Below, in pieces: positions 33,357 to 43,016 of a DNA stretch of 64,000 bases. This DNA is from Hallerella sp963656065 (GTDB lineage: Bacteria > Fibrobacterota > Fibrobacteria > Fibrobacterales > Fibrobacteraceae). The DNA is taken from the NCBI GenBank assembly GCA_963656065.1, contig CAVKGV010000004.1, positions 62,001-126,000 of the forward strand, read 5' to 3'. The notes beneath the pieces were generated by a model, which worked only from the letters and a program-made list of their open reading frames with translations, was not told where the DNA came from and made no database searches. How positions within the stretch are numbered: the first letter of the stretch is position 1; each line of letters begins with the position of its first letter. The position numbers were made by a program, and so were the translations under genes.

Positions 33357-35441
33357 GTGGACGATTCAATAATTCAAAGAGCTGCTGACAATGTTCGAAT
33401 CCTTTCCGCCGCCATGGTCGAAAAGGCGAAGTCCGGGCATCCGGGCGGAGCGATGGGCGCGGCTACCGCAGTAACGCTCCTCTTTGCGGAATTTCTCAGG
33501 TTCGATCCGAAGAATCCGCAGTGGGAAGCGCGTGACCGCTTCCTGATGGATCCGGGGCATATGTCTCCGCTGCTCTATTCGGAGCTTCTCCTCACGGGAC
33601 GTCTCTCGATGGAAGACCTCAAGAACTTCCGCCAGTTCGGAAGCATCACGTCCGGGCATCCGGAACTTTCCGTCGAGCATGGAATCGAAAACTCGTCGGG
33701 ACCTTTGGGGTTAGGGCAGGGAATGGCCACGGGCGTCGCCATTGCGGAACGCTACAAGGTCGCCCAGTTCGGCGACATCCTCGAACACAAGACCGTCCTG
33801 CTCGTTTCGGACGGCGGCATCCAGGAAGAAATCGCTTACGGTGTCGGACGCGTTGCCGGGCATCTCAAGCTTTCGAACCTTATATTCTTCTACGACGCAA
33901 ACGGTGTGCAGCTCTCCTGCAAGACGGAAGACGTCATGGACCAGGACTTCAGGAAACAGTACGAGTCCTGGGGCTGGAACGTTCTCGAAGCCGACGGGGA
34001 AAATATCCCGGAACTCCGCGCCGCGTTCAAGAAGGCCTTTGCCGAAAAGGAACGTCCGACGATTGTCATCGGGCATACGACGATGGCGAAAGGCGCAGTC
34101 GGCGCTTCGGGCGAATCTTTCGAGGGCAAGGTTTCCACGCATGGACAGCCTCTTTCCGGTGCGGGTGCTTCAACCGAGGAAACGGTCCGCCGTCTCGGAG
34201 GCGATGCCGAAAATCCTTTCCGGGTTTTCCCGGAAGTGGAAAAAGCCTTTGCCGCGCGCCTCGGGGAACTTCAAACTATCGCCGATGCCTGGAAGGAGAA
34301 AAAAGCTGCCTGGGACAAGGAAAATCCCGACAAGGCGGAAACGCTCCGCAAGTGGCTTTCGGGAAAAAGCGTTCGGCTCGATCTCAAGAACTTAGAACAG
34401 AAGGAAGGTGTCGCCACCCGAAACAGTTCGGGAACGGTTCTCGCCTATCTTGGAAAAAATTACCGGAACATCATCTGCTCTTCGGCGGACCTTTCGAACA
34501 GCGACCAGACACAGAAATTCCTGAACGAAACGCGCATCATGAAGCCGGGCGATTTCGGCGGAGCCTTTGTCCAGGTCGGTGTCGCGGAACTTACGATGGG
34601 CGCTATCGCTTGCGGCCTTGCGCTTCACGGCGGTCTTTACCCGATTTGCGCGACATTCTTTGTCTTCAGCGATTTTATGAAGCCTGTCATCCGCATGGCA
34701 GCCTTGCAGGGGCTTCCCGTCAAGTATGTCTTTACCCACGACAGCTTCCGCGTAGGCGAGGACGGTCCGACGCACCAGCCGATTGAACACGAAACGCAGA
34801 TCCGCTTGCTGGAAGATTTGAACAAGGCGGACGGACGCCCGCAGATGCTCGTTCTCCGTCCCGCGGATCCCGCCGAAACGACTGTCGCCTGGGAAATGGC
34901 TTTTGAAAACGAAGACAGTCCGACGGCGCTGATCCTTTCGCGGCAGAAAGTCGGGACGCTTCCATGCCCGAGCGGGAGTTCCCGGTATGCGGAAGCTTCC
35001 AAATGCCGGAAGGGTGCTTATATTATTAGCGACAATACGCCGGCTGGCGAAAAGCCGGACCTCACCTTTGTGGCAAACGGCTCCGATGTTTTGCTCGAAC
35101 ACGATGCCGCGGAAATTCTCCGCAAGGAAGGACGCTCTGTCCGGGTCGTCTCGATGATAAGCCCGAAACTCTTTATGATTCAGGACAAGAAGTTCCGAGA
35201 TTCCGTCATCGTTCCGTGGACGCCTGTCTTCGCCCTTTCGAGCGGGCTTCCGGTCCTCTTTAAAGATGTCGTCGGAGGTTTCGGCAAGGTTGTCGGACTA
35301 GAACGCTTCGGCGCATCGGCTCCGGCATCCGTCCTCGAAAAGAAGTTTGGCTACGAACCGGAAACGGTCGCAAGCGATGCGCGGGAATATCTCGCGGAAT
35401 TTGCGAAAAACGTGACCGATTTCAAGGCGGTGAACGGCTAG
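33357..35441 (+). CDS. tkt: Transketolase
   Basis: A thiamine-diphosphate enzyme that moves two-carbon units between sugar phosphates in the pentose phosphate pathway. The 694-residue protein has AKSGHPGGAMGAATAV (about 24-39), the TPP-binding GLGQGMATGVAIAERYK (about 117-133), a later HGQPLSGAGAS loop, and VFTHDSFRVGEDGPTHQPIE (about 461-480) in the pyrimidine domain. It is full length with an N-terminal GTG start placed by a promoter and a GAGG site. The OmpA-like gene follows after 34 bases. Confidence 0.93.
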   Translation: MDDSIIQRAADNVRILSAAMVEKAKSGHPGGAMGAATAVTLLFAEFLRFDPKNPQWEARDRFLMDPGHMSPLLYSELLLTGRLSMEDLKNFRQFGSITSGHPELSVEHGIENSSGPLGLGQGMATGVAIAERYKVAQFGDILEHKTVLLVSDGGIQEEIAYGVGRVAGHLKLSNLIFFYDANGVQLSCKTEDVMDQDFRKQYESWGWNVLEADGENIPELRAAFKKAFAEKERPTIVIGHTTMAKGAVGASGESFEGKVSTHGQPLSGAGASTEETVRRLGGDAENPFRVFPEVEKAFAARLGELQTIADAWKEKKAAWDKENPDKAETLRKWLSGKSVRLDLKNLEQKEGVATRNSSGTVLAYLGKNYRNIICSSADLSNSDQTQKFLNETRIMKPGDFGGAFVQVGVAELTMGAIACGLALHGGLYPICATFFVFSDFMKPVIRMAALQGLPVKYVFTHDSFRVGEDGPTHQPIEHETQIRLLEDLNKADGRPQMLVLRPADPAETTVAWEMAFENEDSPTALILSRQKVGTLPCPSGSSRYAEASKCRKGAYIISDNTPAGEKPDLTFVANGSDVLLEHDAAEILRKEGRSVRVVSMISPKLFMIQDKKFRDSVIVPWTPVFALSSGLPVLFKDVVGGFGKVVGLERFGASAPASVLEKKFGYEPETVASDAREYLAEFAKNVTDFKAVNG

Positions 35442-35475
35442 TCCTTTGGAAACCAAAAGTTCTCTTGGAGAATCG

Positions 35476-36174
35476 ATGAAACGCTTGGCTTTTGTGATCG
35501 CTTGCTGTGCGGCTTTTTCCGCGGCGAAGGATTTGACCCCGAACAAGACGCATGCAGTTTTGAACATTTCCTACACGAACTTTGACGATGTTCCGCAGAA
35601 GAACAAAACGCTCACTTTTGTCGGCGAGAAAAATCCGAAGAACAAGATTGTCGTCAGGACGAACGGCTATGGCGAAGCTTCTTTCCTCATTCCGCGCGAA
35701 GATACCTATCGGATTCTTTGCGAAAGCCTGACCGGACCTTTTGAATGCGGCGAGACGCCATATGTTTCTCCTCGGGCGAGCTACGGCTCGGTAAACGTCG
35801 CGTTCGACGATACGCGGGCGGAACTTTCGGGAATCTCGTTCCGGGCCGGAAGCGCGGAGCTTGTGCCGTCATCCCTTTCGACGCTTGACCGAACGATTGC
35901 CGGGCTCAAGAAAAATGCGAAGGCGAAAGTGGAAATCGAAGGGCATACGAGTTCCGAAGGCGGCGAAGAATTCAACCAGAAGCTTTCCGAGGACCGGGCG
36001 AACAGCGTCCGGGACTATATGATTCGCAAGGGAATTTCGAAAGATCGCGTCACGGCGGTGGGCTACGGATATTCCCGTCCGAAGGCGTCGAACGATACGG
36101 AAGAGGGACGAAAGCAGAATCGCAGAATCGAAGTCCGCGTCACAAATCCCGACGAAGTGGAAGTGGAAAATTAA
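35476..36174 (+). CDS. OmpA-family protein
   Basis: A 232-residue exported protein. Signal peptide MKRLAFVIACCAAFSAA, a beta-rich middle part (about 20-125) without recognised family, and a C-terminal OmpA peptidoglycan-binding domain (about 130-225). The domain shows ISFRAGSAELVPSSLSTLD, VEIEGHTSSEGGEEFNQKL and ASNDTEEGRKQNRRIEV, with the Asp and Arg of the diaminopimelate site. It would bind the cell wall non-covalently. The ATG with GGAG upstream was chosen over an upstream in-frame TTG. Confidence 0.85.
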   Translation: MKRLAFVIACCAAFSAAKDLTPNKTHAVLNISYTNFDDVPQKNKTLTFVGEKNPKNKIVVRTNGYGEASFLIPREDTYRILCESLTGPFECGETPYVSPRASYGSVNVAFDDTRAELSGISFRAGSAELVPSSLSTLDRTIAGLKKNAKAKVEIEGHTSSEGGEEFNQKLSEDRANSVRDYMIRKGISKDRVTAVGYGYSRPKASNDTEEGRKQNRRIEVRVTNPDEVEVEN

Positions 36175-36186
36175 GAACGGCCAGGT

Positions 36187-37161
36187 TCAGCGTAAAGCTT
36201 CGATTTGCGCTTTCCAGACAGCGAGCGGATCGTCGGAGGCAAGCCAGGAAAGATAGGCATTCCCCTTGAACGACCAGGCAAAGATGTTTTCGATGCCTGC
36301 GGCCCGTGCCGCTTTTGTCGCTAGGTGGATGTCGTTTTCCCTGCCGCGTTCTATCCGGTAATTCTTGATCCACATCTGCGGTTCTTTCCCGAACTTTTTG
36401 GAGAGCTGGAAAATTTTTGCGGAAACTTCGGCGTATGTCTTTTGGACGGATTCTTCGGATGCTCCGCATTCCCAGTAAGGATCGCAGGCGATTTCATCGA
36501 CGGCGGGGAGGCTTGCAACGCATTCCCAGTTGTCGAGACCTGCCGGAAACCACGGCGGGAGCAGACAGACACAGTTCCTTTTGCCGTGAGCGTGGACATC
36601 GGATGTCATTTCGTCGAGAAATTCGACCAGGGAATTTTCCCGGAAAGCTTTTACGTCATCGGTGAGCGAGCGGGGCATCTCGTATCCGAATGCGGACCGG
36701 AACTTTTTTTGGCATTCCGGGCAGAGGCACGCCCAGTTTTCGAGTCTTCCCTTTTCAAAGTAAAAGTGCGGCTCGTCCCAAAAAATCGTTTCTGCCTGGG
36801 TATCGCACACGGTGTTTATCCAGCGGTGCATGTAGGCGCGGAAACCGGGATTATTCGGGCAGGCGGCGACAGAGGGCTTCCCGTCTAAGGAGACCTGGCA
36901 GAGCGAATGATCGCGGGCGGTGATTTCCGAATAGGCTTCTCCGCCGAAGACGCGCCCGACGCCCCAGGGATTTACATAGACGTTCAGTCCCAGTCCCGTG
37001 GAAGAGGCGATGATTTCCTTCATCGTTTTCGGATAGTATTGGAGGTCTTCTTCCGACCAGGTATGTAGCACGTGGGTAAATCCCGCCGACTTGATTTCTT
37101 TGAGGTCTTCGATGGTGCGCTCGGGATTTCGCACGCCGAAATAGGCGATTCCTTTTTTCAT
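36187..37161 (-). CDS. Putative TIM-barrel glycoside-hydrolase-like protein
   Basis: A 324-residue protein with no signal peptide. It starts MKKGIAYFGVRNPERTIED and has an N-terminal TIM-barrel-like pattern (AGFTHVLHTWSEEDL about 27, NVYVNPWGVGRVFGG about 60). A candidate acid pair lies in IFWDEPHFYFEKG (about 127-139). A Cys cluster CLCPECQKKF (about 146) could bind a metal. The last part has IENIFAWSFKGNAYLSW, a typical barrel-end strand. Its closest look is to uncharacterised glycosidase-like proteins; substrate unknown. The gene starts one base after the REC-like gene and is co-transcribed with it. Confidence 0.5.
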   Translation of the reverse strand: MKKGIAYFGVRNPERTIEDLKEIKSAGFTHVLHTWSEEDLQYYPKTMKEIIASSTGLGLNVYVNPWGVGRVFGGEAYSEITARDHSLCQVSLDGKPSVAACPNNPGFRAYMHRWINTVCDTQAETIFWDEPHFYFEKGRLENWACLCPECQKKFRSAFGYEMPRSLTDDVKAFRENSLVEFLDEMTSDVHAHGKRNCVCLLPPWFPAGLDNWECVASLPAVDEIACDPYWECGASEESVQKTYAEVSAKIFQLSKKFGKEPQMWIKNYRIERGRENDIHLATKAARAAGIENIFAWSFKGNAYLSWLASDDPLAVWKAQIEALR

Positions 37162-37162
37162 T

Positions 37163-37597
37163 TTAAGGCTGGAATGGGGTGACGTTAGACCATTGCGGGG
37201 AACAGGCTTCTACGAATACGTGTTCCAGGACATCTTCCCAATCGCTTTTTTTGATGGGCTTTGGCATGAAGAACGCTTCGTCGCTCCGTTCGGGCAGCGG
37301 ATAATCCTTTTCGACCAGCTCGATGATCCAGGATTCGGGAATTGCGTCGCGGAGCTTTTTTCCGAAGGCTACGGATTCGCTTGTCGGGAAGGCCCCGTGA
37401 TCGAGGACGATTAGAGCGGGGGATTCTCCCTGGGAAAGCGGAGTTTCGAGAGCCTTTTCGCCTTGCTTAATTCCCTGGCAACTGTAGATGGCCGTGTCTG
37501 CGGGCATATTGCGGGAAAGCATCCAATCGAGAGTCCAGTTGGAAAGTTCCGAAAGATCGGTCGCGGCGGAGTCCGCAATGAAAAATATATGGCCCAC
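37163..37597 (-). CDS. Divergent response-regulator receiver-like protein (GTG start)
   Basis: A 144-residue stand-alone protein. The second half follows the receiver-domain order: SPALIVLDHGAFPTSES (the Asp of LDHG in the phosphorylation-site position), a helix, WIIELVEKDY, and AFFMPKPIKKSDWEDVLEHV with the conserved Lys-Pro. The first half lacks the usual acidic pair at the expected place (IFFIADSAATD), so phosphorylation is uncertain. GTG is chosen because the frame begins there and a -10 (TATCTT) lies 6 bases upstream; no ribosome site is visible. The gene is divergent from thiL with 38 bases between. Confidence 0.5.
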   Translation of the reverse strand: MGHIFFIADSAATDLSELSNWTLDWMLSRNMPADTAIYSCQGIKQGEKALETPLSQGESPALIVLDHGAFPTSESVAFGKKLRDAIPESWIIELVEKDYPLPERSDEAFFMPKPIKKSDWEDVLEHVFVEACSPQWSNVTPFQP

Positions 37598-37603
37598 GGC
37601 ATA

Positions 37604-37609
37604 AAGATA
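37604..37609 (-). promoter_or_regulatory. -10 box TATCTT abutting the REC-like GTG start
   Basis: TATCTT (as TATCTTTA) on the minus strand is 6 bases from the GTG. An mRNA starting at the usual distance would be leaderless. Confidence 0.4.
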
Positions 37610-37620
37610 ACTAAAAAAGT

Positions 37621-37626
37621 TAGATT
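37621..37626 (+). promoter_or_regulatory. -10 box TAGATT close to the thiL start
   Basis: TAGATT lies 9 bases before the thiL ATG, so the leader would be only a few bases long and has no ribosome site. It shares a 38-base region with the divergent REC-like promoter. Confidence 0.35.
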
Positions 37627-37635
37627 TCTTCCAAA

Positions 37636-38625
37636 ATGGAAAATTCTTCTCTGCATTTCCCCCCTCTCGGGGAATTCAACTTTATTAAAAAGGTCCTTTC
37701 TCGCGACGTCCCGATGGATGGCGTCTCTCCGCGGGAACGCTTCTGGTTCGGTGCGGGGGACGACTGCGCCGCCTTTGACGGTTGGCTTGTCACGAAGGAC
37801 ATGTCCGCCGAGAATTCGCATTTTCGCCTGGACTGGTCCTCTCCGGAAGAAGCCGTGGAAAAGTGCATCGTCTCGAATGTTTCGGACATTTCTTCGATGG
37901 GCGGCATACCGAAAATCGCGCTTCTTGGCATCTGCGTGAACCGGAGTTGGGAGAGCTCGGTCCGCGAACGCGTGGCGAAAGCCTTTGCCGAAGGGTTTCG
38001 GAAACGGGGCATTTCGCTTATCGGCGGAGACATCGTTTCCTCGGACGAGGGACTTTTTTCGATTACGATGCTCGGGCGTGTGGACGGGACGCCTCTCCGC
38101 CGTTCAGGGGCGCGTCCTGGGGATACGGTCTATGTTTCGGGTCCTCTCGGGGCGAGCGGTGCCGGCCTTTGGGCGTTTTTGCATGGAAAGAATGCCGACC
38201 CGGAGCTTTCGGAAGTTGTTGCGGAACATCTTTCCCCGAAAATCGACGAGCGGTTCGGGTCGAAACTCCTGCGCGCCGGAGTCCGCGGCGGTTGCATCGA
38301 CCTTTCCGACGGTCTGAGCTCGGAACTGAACCATCTCGCGCTTTCTTCCGGTGTCAAGATCCGGATCGATGAATCAAAGGTTCCTGTGCACCCGGTCGCG
38401 TCCCTGCTCGCCCAAAAGTACGGGGTCGATCCGCGGGAATTTTGGCTCAAAGGCGGCGAGGATTACAGGTTGCTTTTCACGTCAAACCTCCCAAAAGTTA
38501 TATTCTCAGAAAATAAAATTCCGGTTTATCCCGTAGGCGAAGTGCTCGAAGGTTCGGGCGTGGAAATGCGGAATCTCTCCGGAAAAACAGAAATCATTCA
38601 AGCGAGCTGCTGGTCCCATTTATGA
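37636..38625 (+). CDS. thiL: Thiamine-monophosphate kinase ThiL
   Basis: Last step of thiamine diphosphate synthesis. The 329-residue AIR-synthase-fold kinase has LGEFNFIKKV at the N terminus, FGAGDDCAAFDG (about 38-49), and EKCIVSNVSDISSMGGIPK (about 74-92) with the Asp-rich metal site. It continues with LIGGDIVSSD, ARPGDTVYVSGPLGASGAG (about 158-176), GGCIDLSDGLSSELNH (about 217) and FWLKGGEDYRLLF near the end. It overlaps the ATPase gene by 4 bases. Confidence 0.93.
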   Translation: MENSSLHFPPLGEFNFIKKVLSRDVPMDGVSPRERFWFGAGDDCAAFDGWLVTKDMSAENSHFRLDWSSPEEAVEKCIVSNVSDISSMGGIPKIALLGICVNRSWESSVRERVAKAFAEGFRKRGISLIGGDIVSSDEGLFSITMLGRVDGTPLRRSGARPGDTVYVSGPLGASGAGLWAFLHGKNADPELSEVVAEHLSPKIDERFGSKLLRAGVRGGCIDLSDGLSSELNHLALSSGVKIRIDESKVPVHPVASLLAQKYGVDPREFWLKGGEDYRLLFTSNLPKVIFSENKIPVYPVGEVLEGSGVEMRNLSGKTEIIQASCWSHL

Positions 38626-40532
38626 GTCAAGGAAAATCAAAAATCGGCGAACTTCTGCTGCGTCAAGGCATTATCGATGAAGACCAGTTGAAGCATGCGC
38701 AGAGCGAGCACGAGCGCACGGGCATCGCCCTTTCCAAAATTCTAGTGCGCCTCGGGATGGTGAGCGAGGAAGTCCTTACGAATGTCCTCGGCGTCCAGAT
38801 GCGAAATTCGACCCGGATGCGGATCGGCGAGCTTTTGCTCAAGCACGGTTACATCACGGAATCCCAGTTGAACCGCGCACTCGAAGAGCAGAAAAAGACG
38901 GGCCAGCGGCTTGGACGGATCCTGGTTACGCTCGGGTTCATGCCGGAAGAACGTCTGGTGGAAATCCTGTCCGCCCAGTTCGAAGTCCCCTATGTAAAGC
39001 TTTCGAATTTCAACATCGACCCGGATGTGCACAATTACATTTCGGAAGATGTTTGCCGCATCTACAAGATAGTTCCGCTGTTCGTAACGGACAAGACGCT
39101 CACGATTGCGATGACGGATCCGACGAACATGCGCGTTCTCGATATCGTGAAGTTCAAGGTCCAGATGGACGTGGACATCGTGATGGCGAGCGAGAAAGAC
39201 GTGATGGCGGCGATCGACAGGACTTATGCGTCTTCCACACAGGGAGATTCTCTCGAAGCCCTTTTGAACAAGGCGAAAGAGGAAGGCGGAGATGAACTCG
39301 AAACCGTCGATAGGGAAGCGGAACAGGTCCAGGAATCGGACTTGACCGACGAGGAAGGCCAGCAGGTCGTAAAGATTGTGACGTCGCTTATCCAGGAGGC
39401 GATTGCCCGCAAGGCTTCCGATATTCACCTCGAGCCGCAGGAAACCTATCTCAAGCTCCGTTACCGCATCGATGGCGATTTGCAGGTCCAGGCCCCGATT
39501 CCGGCGCGTCTCATGTCCCAGATCATTTCGCGCATCAAGCTTCTCTCGAAGATGGACATCGCCGAAAAGAGAAAACCGCTCGACGGACGATTCACCGTCC
39601 GCTACCGCGGAAGCGAGGTGGACTTGCGTGTGAGCTCCTTCCCGGTCTCGCTCAGAAAGCGCGGCGTCTGCGAAAAGATAGTCATGCGTATCCTCGATCC
39701 GAATTCGGGACAGTTCCCGCTCAAGGATATGGGCTTTGCCCCGGTGATGTTCAAGCAGTTCCAGGATGCCATCAATTCGCCGAACGGAATCGTCCTCGTG
39801 ACAGGTCCGACCGGTTCCGGTAAATCGACGACGCTCTACGCCTCGATCCGCGAAATTCTCGATCCGACGATAAACATCTCGACGATGGAAGACCCGGTGG
39901 AACTGAATATCGAAGGCGTAAACCAGGGGCAGATCAATCCGGCTGCGGGGTTCACATTTGCCGCGGGAATCCGCGCCCTCTTGCGCCAGGACCCGGACGT
40001 TATCATGATAGGCGAAATGCGCGACAAGGAAACGTCTTCGATGGCCATCGAAGCGGCTCTGACGGGACACCTTGTCTTTAGCACGCTCCACACGAACGAC
40101 TCGGCGGGTTCCTATCCGCGTCTTCTCGAAATGGGGCTCGAACCGTTCCTCGTGGCGACCGTCATCAAGGGAATTCTCGCGCAGCGCCTCGTGCGCCGGA
40201 TCTGCAAGCATTGCAAGGAACCGGTCGAAATTTCCCCGGAACTCCGCGATGAACTGCACCTGTCGCCCGACATGCAATTCTACCATGGAAGAGGCTGCGA
40301 GCATTGCGATGGTTCAGGTTACAAGGGCCGTTGCGGCATCTACGAGTTCTTAGTTCCTAACGAAGCGGTCCGGAATGCGGTTGTCAAAAGGGCCTCGGGC
40401 GAGGTCATCAAGCAGCTCGCGATGAAGGAATGCGGCATGATCACGCTCCGCATGGACGGAATGCAGAAGGCTCTCGACGGCTTAACGACGATTGAACAGG
40501 TTCTCGCGGCTTCATCGAAGGATGAAGACTGA
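38622..40532 (+). CDS. GspE/PilB-type secretion or pilus assembly ATPase
   Basis: A 636-residue hexameric AAA-type ATPase of type II secretion or type IV pili. The N terminus carries two tandem MshEN-like cyclic-di-GMP-type units (KIGELLLRQGIIDEDQLKHA and RIGELLLKHGYITESQLNRA, about residues 6-110). A longer N2 domain and then the core follow: VLVTGPTGSGKSTTLYASI (Walker A, about 396), STMEDPVE (Asp box), LLRQDPDVIMIGEMRDKET (Walker B, about 448-466) and the His box HLVFSTLHTNDS. Zinc-binding Cys pairs CKHCKE and CEHCDG follow. It is separated from pilM-like genes by about 6 kb. Confidence 0.9.
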   Translation: MSQGKSKIGELLLRQGIIDEDQLKHAQSEHERTGIALSKILVRLGMVSEEVLTNVLGVQMRNSTRMRIGELLLKHGYITESQLNRALEEQKKTGQRLGRILVTLGFMPEERLVEILSAQFEVPYVKLSNFNIDPDVHNYISEDVCRIYKIVPLFVTDKTLTIAMTDPTNMRVLDIVKFKVQMDVDIVMASEKDVMAAIDRTYASSTQGDSLEALLNKAKEEGGDELETVDREAEQVQESDLTDEEGQQVVKIVTSLIQEAIARKASDIHLEPQETYLKLRYRIDGDLQVQAPIPARLMSQIISRIKLLSKMDIAEKRKPLDGRFTVRYRGSEVDLRVSSFPVSLRKRGVCEKIVMRILDPNSGQFPLKDMGFAPVMFKQFQDAINSPNGIVLVTGPTGSGKSTTLYASIREILDPTINISTMEDPVELNIEGVNQGQINPAAGFTFAAGIRALLRQDPDVIMIGEMRDKETSSMAIEAALTGHLVFSTLHTNDSAGSYPRLLEMGLEPFLVATVIKGILAQRLVRRICKHCKEPVEISPELRDELHLSPDMQFYHGRGCEHCDGSGYKGRCGIYEFLVPNEAVRNAVVKRASGEVIKQLAMKECGMITLRMDGMQKALDGLTTIEQVLAASSKDED

Positions 40533-42958
40533 TGGGAACAGTCGATCTGGAACGTCTGAAAAAGGAGCTTAACGCAGAACAGGTCGCCGCGGCGGCAAAG
40601 ACGGAAGGTCCCGCTCTGATTCTTGCGGGGGCAGGCTCGGGGAAGACCCGGACGATTACATACAAAATAGCCTACCTGATTTCGGACAAGGGCGTTGATC
40701 CGAGACGGATTCTCGCTGTGACCTTTACGAACAAGGCCGCCCGGGAAATGAAAACCCGCATCCAGCAAATTCTTTCGGGACGGGTGAATCTCGAATGGAT
40801 GGGAACGTTCCACTCGATTTGCGTCCGGATTTTAAGGCTCTGCCTGGCGAACGAACGGATTGTCCAGACGCTTGGCTGGAAGGTGAACCGGAATTTTTCG
40901 ATTTACGACGATGACGACCAGAAAAGAATTCTGAAGGAAATTTTAAAGCCCATCTTTGCGGACGAGATGGACGCGCAGAAGCTCAAGCAGGTACGCTCCG
41001 CCATTTCGCGTTACAAGAACAGCGTCTATAAGGAACCGAAACCCGACGGAACTTATCGGATGGTCTTGCAGACGCCGACGATTGCGATGGAGAAGGCCGC
41101 TTTTCCGGACCAGAAGCAGATGGCGGGAATCTATTCCGATTACCAGGCGAAGCTCGCCGAGGCGAACGCGCTGGATTTTGACGACCTTCTGCTGAATACC
41201 GTGGATCTTCTTCAGAGGCTTCCGCAGGTCGCGCTGCAGTTTGCGAACCGTTTCCGGTATGTCGTTGTCGATGAATACCAGGACACGAACGATGTCCAGT
41301 ATGAACTTCTGAAGCTTCTCATCGACCGGACGCACCAGAACGTAACCGTCGTCGGCGATGACGACCAGAGCATTTACGGCTGGCGCGGCGCGAACATCGA
41401 AATCATCCGAAATTTCCCGCACGATTTCGACGGCGTGACATTCTTTAAGCTCGAACGCAACTACCGCTCTTCGGCAAATATCGTGAAAGGCGCAGGCTCC
41501 GTCATTGCGCATAACGACCGTCCTCTGGAGATGACAAAAAACGTCTATTCCAGGGAGCCCGCCGGCGAGCCGATTCACGTGGTGAACGTGCTTGCGGATA
41601 TTTTCGAAGCGGAACAGATAGCGAAACGGATTCTCGATGCCGGAAAAGATTCGTATGCGGAAACGGCGATTTTTTATCGCACGAACGCCCAATCCCGCGC
41701 GATAGAAAAGGCGCTGAACGACCGCCGGATTCCCTGTGTCATCTACGGCGGGACGCGGTTCTGGGACAGAAAGGAAGTCCGAGACATTCTCGCCTACATG
41801 CGTCTCCTTTCGAACCCGAAGGACGATGCGGCGTTTCTCCGAATTATCAATACGCCTCCCCGCGGCATCGGAAACGGAACGCTCGACGCACTCCGGGCCG
41901 TCGCTTCGGAAAAGGAAATTTCCCTCTGGGAAGCGCTGCCCGTGGAAATGGCGAAGGGCGGGCGCACGGCGAAAGGTCTCGAAGGCTTTCGAAATGTCGT
42001 CTCTTCCTGGCTTTCGCTTTTAAGTTCTGGCGAGGCTCTCCCGATAATTGCGGAACGCGTCATCAGGGATTCGTTCTACAAGGAATATCTCAAAAAAGAC
42101 GACGACACGACCGCGGACGAACGCGGGCGGAACCTGGATGAAATGGTGAACGCATTCCGGGAATTCGAAGAGGAAAATCCCGACAAGGGCCTCGATGAAT
42201 TCCTGCAGGAAATTTCCCTCTTGACGGATGCGGACAAGAAGGTGGAACAGGCGGAAACCCGCGTGACGCTGATGACGATTCACATGGCGAAAGGTCTCGA
42301 ATTCGATACGGTCCACATCGCCGGCTGCGACGAGGGCGTTTTCCCGCTTGTCCGCGAATCGAACCTGCTTGACTCTCCCGAAGACAGAAAGAAACAGTCC
42401 GAAGAAGAACGTCGCCTGTTTTACGTGGGCTGCACGCGCGCACGGTTCAAGCTCTATCTGTATCATGCCGGAAGGCGCTTCTGGCAAGGATCGCTCCGAC
42501 CGTTTCCCCCGTCGAGGTTTCTCGAAGAAATCGACCCCGTGACGGTTTCTGTCGAAGGGCGTTGTGAAGAGGAAAACGATCGTTTTTCCGAGGGACCCTG
42601 GAACCGGGGATTCCGCGGCTACGCCTCCGAGCGTCCCTCTTTCGGCGCACGGAAATTTTCGCCTCGTCCGTATTCCGCTTCAAGTTCTTCCCGTTCGGAC
42701 TTCCGCAAAACGGAACGCATCGTGTACAAGAACCCGCCGGTCGTCGAAAAGGCGGAAAAAGGCCCGCGCATCGTCTATGACAAGGATTGCGAGAACCCGC
42801 TCCATCGCGGTGTCCACGTGGAACATCTGAAGTTCGGGCGCGGCACCGTGACCAATATATCGGGTTCGGGCGAAAATGCGCGTGTAGAAGTGCGCTTTTT
42901 TGACGGAAATGTCAGAAAGCTCATCCTGAAATATGCGGGCTTGAAAATTTTGGACTAG
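40532..42958 (+). CDS. uvrD: UvrD/PcrA-type 3'-5' DNA helicase
   Basis: A superfamily 1 helicase for nucleotide-excision and mismatch repair and recombination control. The 808-residue protein shows the Q motif (LNAEQVAAA), Walker A GAGSGKTRTITYK (about 25-37), Walker B VVVDEYQDTNDVQYELL (about 244-260) and GDDDQSIYGWRGANIE. It continues with ERNYRSSANI, TIHMAKGLEFDTVHIAGCDE (about 584-603), and YVGCTRARFKLYLY. The C-terminal tail contains a Tudor-like domain (FGRGTVTNISGSGENARVEV), as in PcrA. It begins with TGATG overlap to the ATPase gene. Confidence 0.95.
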   Translation: MGTVDLERLKKELNAEQVAAAAKTEGPALILAGAGSGKTRTITYKIAYLISDKGVDPRRILAVTFTNKAAREMKTRIQQILSGRVNLEWMGTFHSICVRILRLCLANERIVQTLGWKVNRNFSIYDDDDQKRILKEILKPIFADEMDAQKLKQVRSAISRYKNSVYKEPKPDGTYRMVLQTPTIAMEKAAFPDQKQMAGIYSDYQAKLAEANALDFDDLLLNTVDLLQRLPQVALQFANRFRYVVVDEYQDTNDVQYELLKLLIDRTHQNVTVVGDDDQSIYGWRGANIEIIRNFPHDFDGVTFFKLERNYRSSANIVKGAGSVIAHNDRPLEMTKNVYSREPAGEPIHVVNVLADIFEAEQIAKRILDAGKDSYAETAIFYRTNAQSRAIEKALNDRRIPCVIYGGTRFWDRKEVRDILAYMRLLSNPKDDAAFLRIINTPPRGIGNGTLDALRAVASEKEISLWEALPVEMAKGGRTAKGLEGFRNVVSSWLSLLSSGEALPIIAERVIRDSFYKEYLKKDDDTTADERGRNLDEMVNAFREFEEENPDKGLDEFLQEISLLTDADKKVEQAETRVTLMTIHMAKGLEFDTVHIAGCDEGVFPLVRESNLLDSPEDRKKQSEEERRLFYVGCTRARFKLYLYHAGRRFWQGSLRPFPPSRFLEEIDPVTVSVEGRCEEENDRFSEGPWNRGFRGYASERPSFGARKFSPRPYSASSSSRSDFRKTERIVYKNPPVVEKAEKGPRIVYDKDCENPLHRGVHVEHLKFGRGTVTNISGSGENARVEVRFFDGNVRKLILKYAGLKILD

Positions 42959-43016
42959 CGAAACCCGAAGAATTTTTTTATTTTCATCGGGTGAACTTTT
43001 TGGAAAAAGGTCTGAC

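Noticed and set aside
42959..43016. Hairpin ACCCGA..TCGGGT between uvrD and gatC as a terminator
   Set aside because: There is no T run after the 3' arm and the stem is only 6 bp. gatC probably continues the operon, though a weak internal promoter cannot be excluded.
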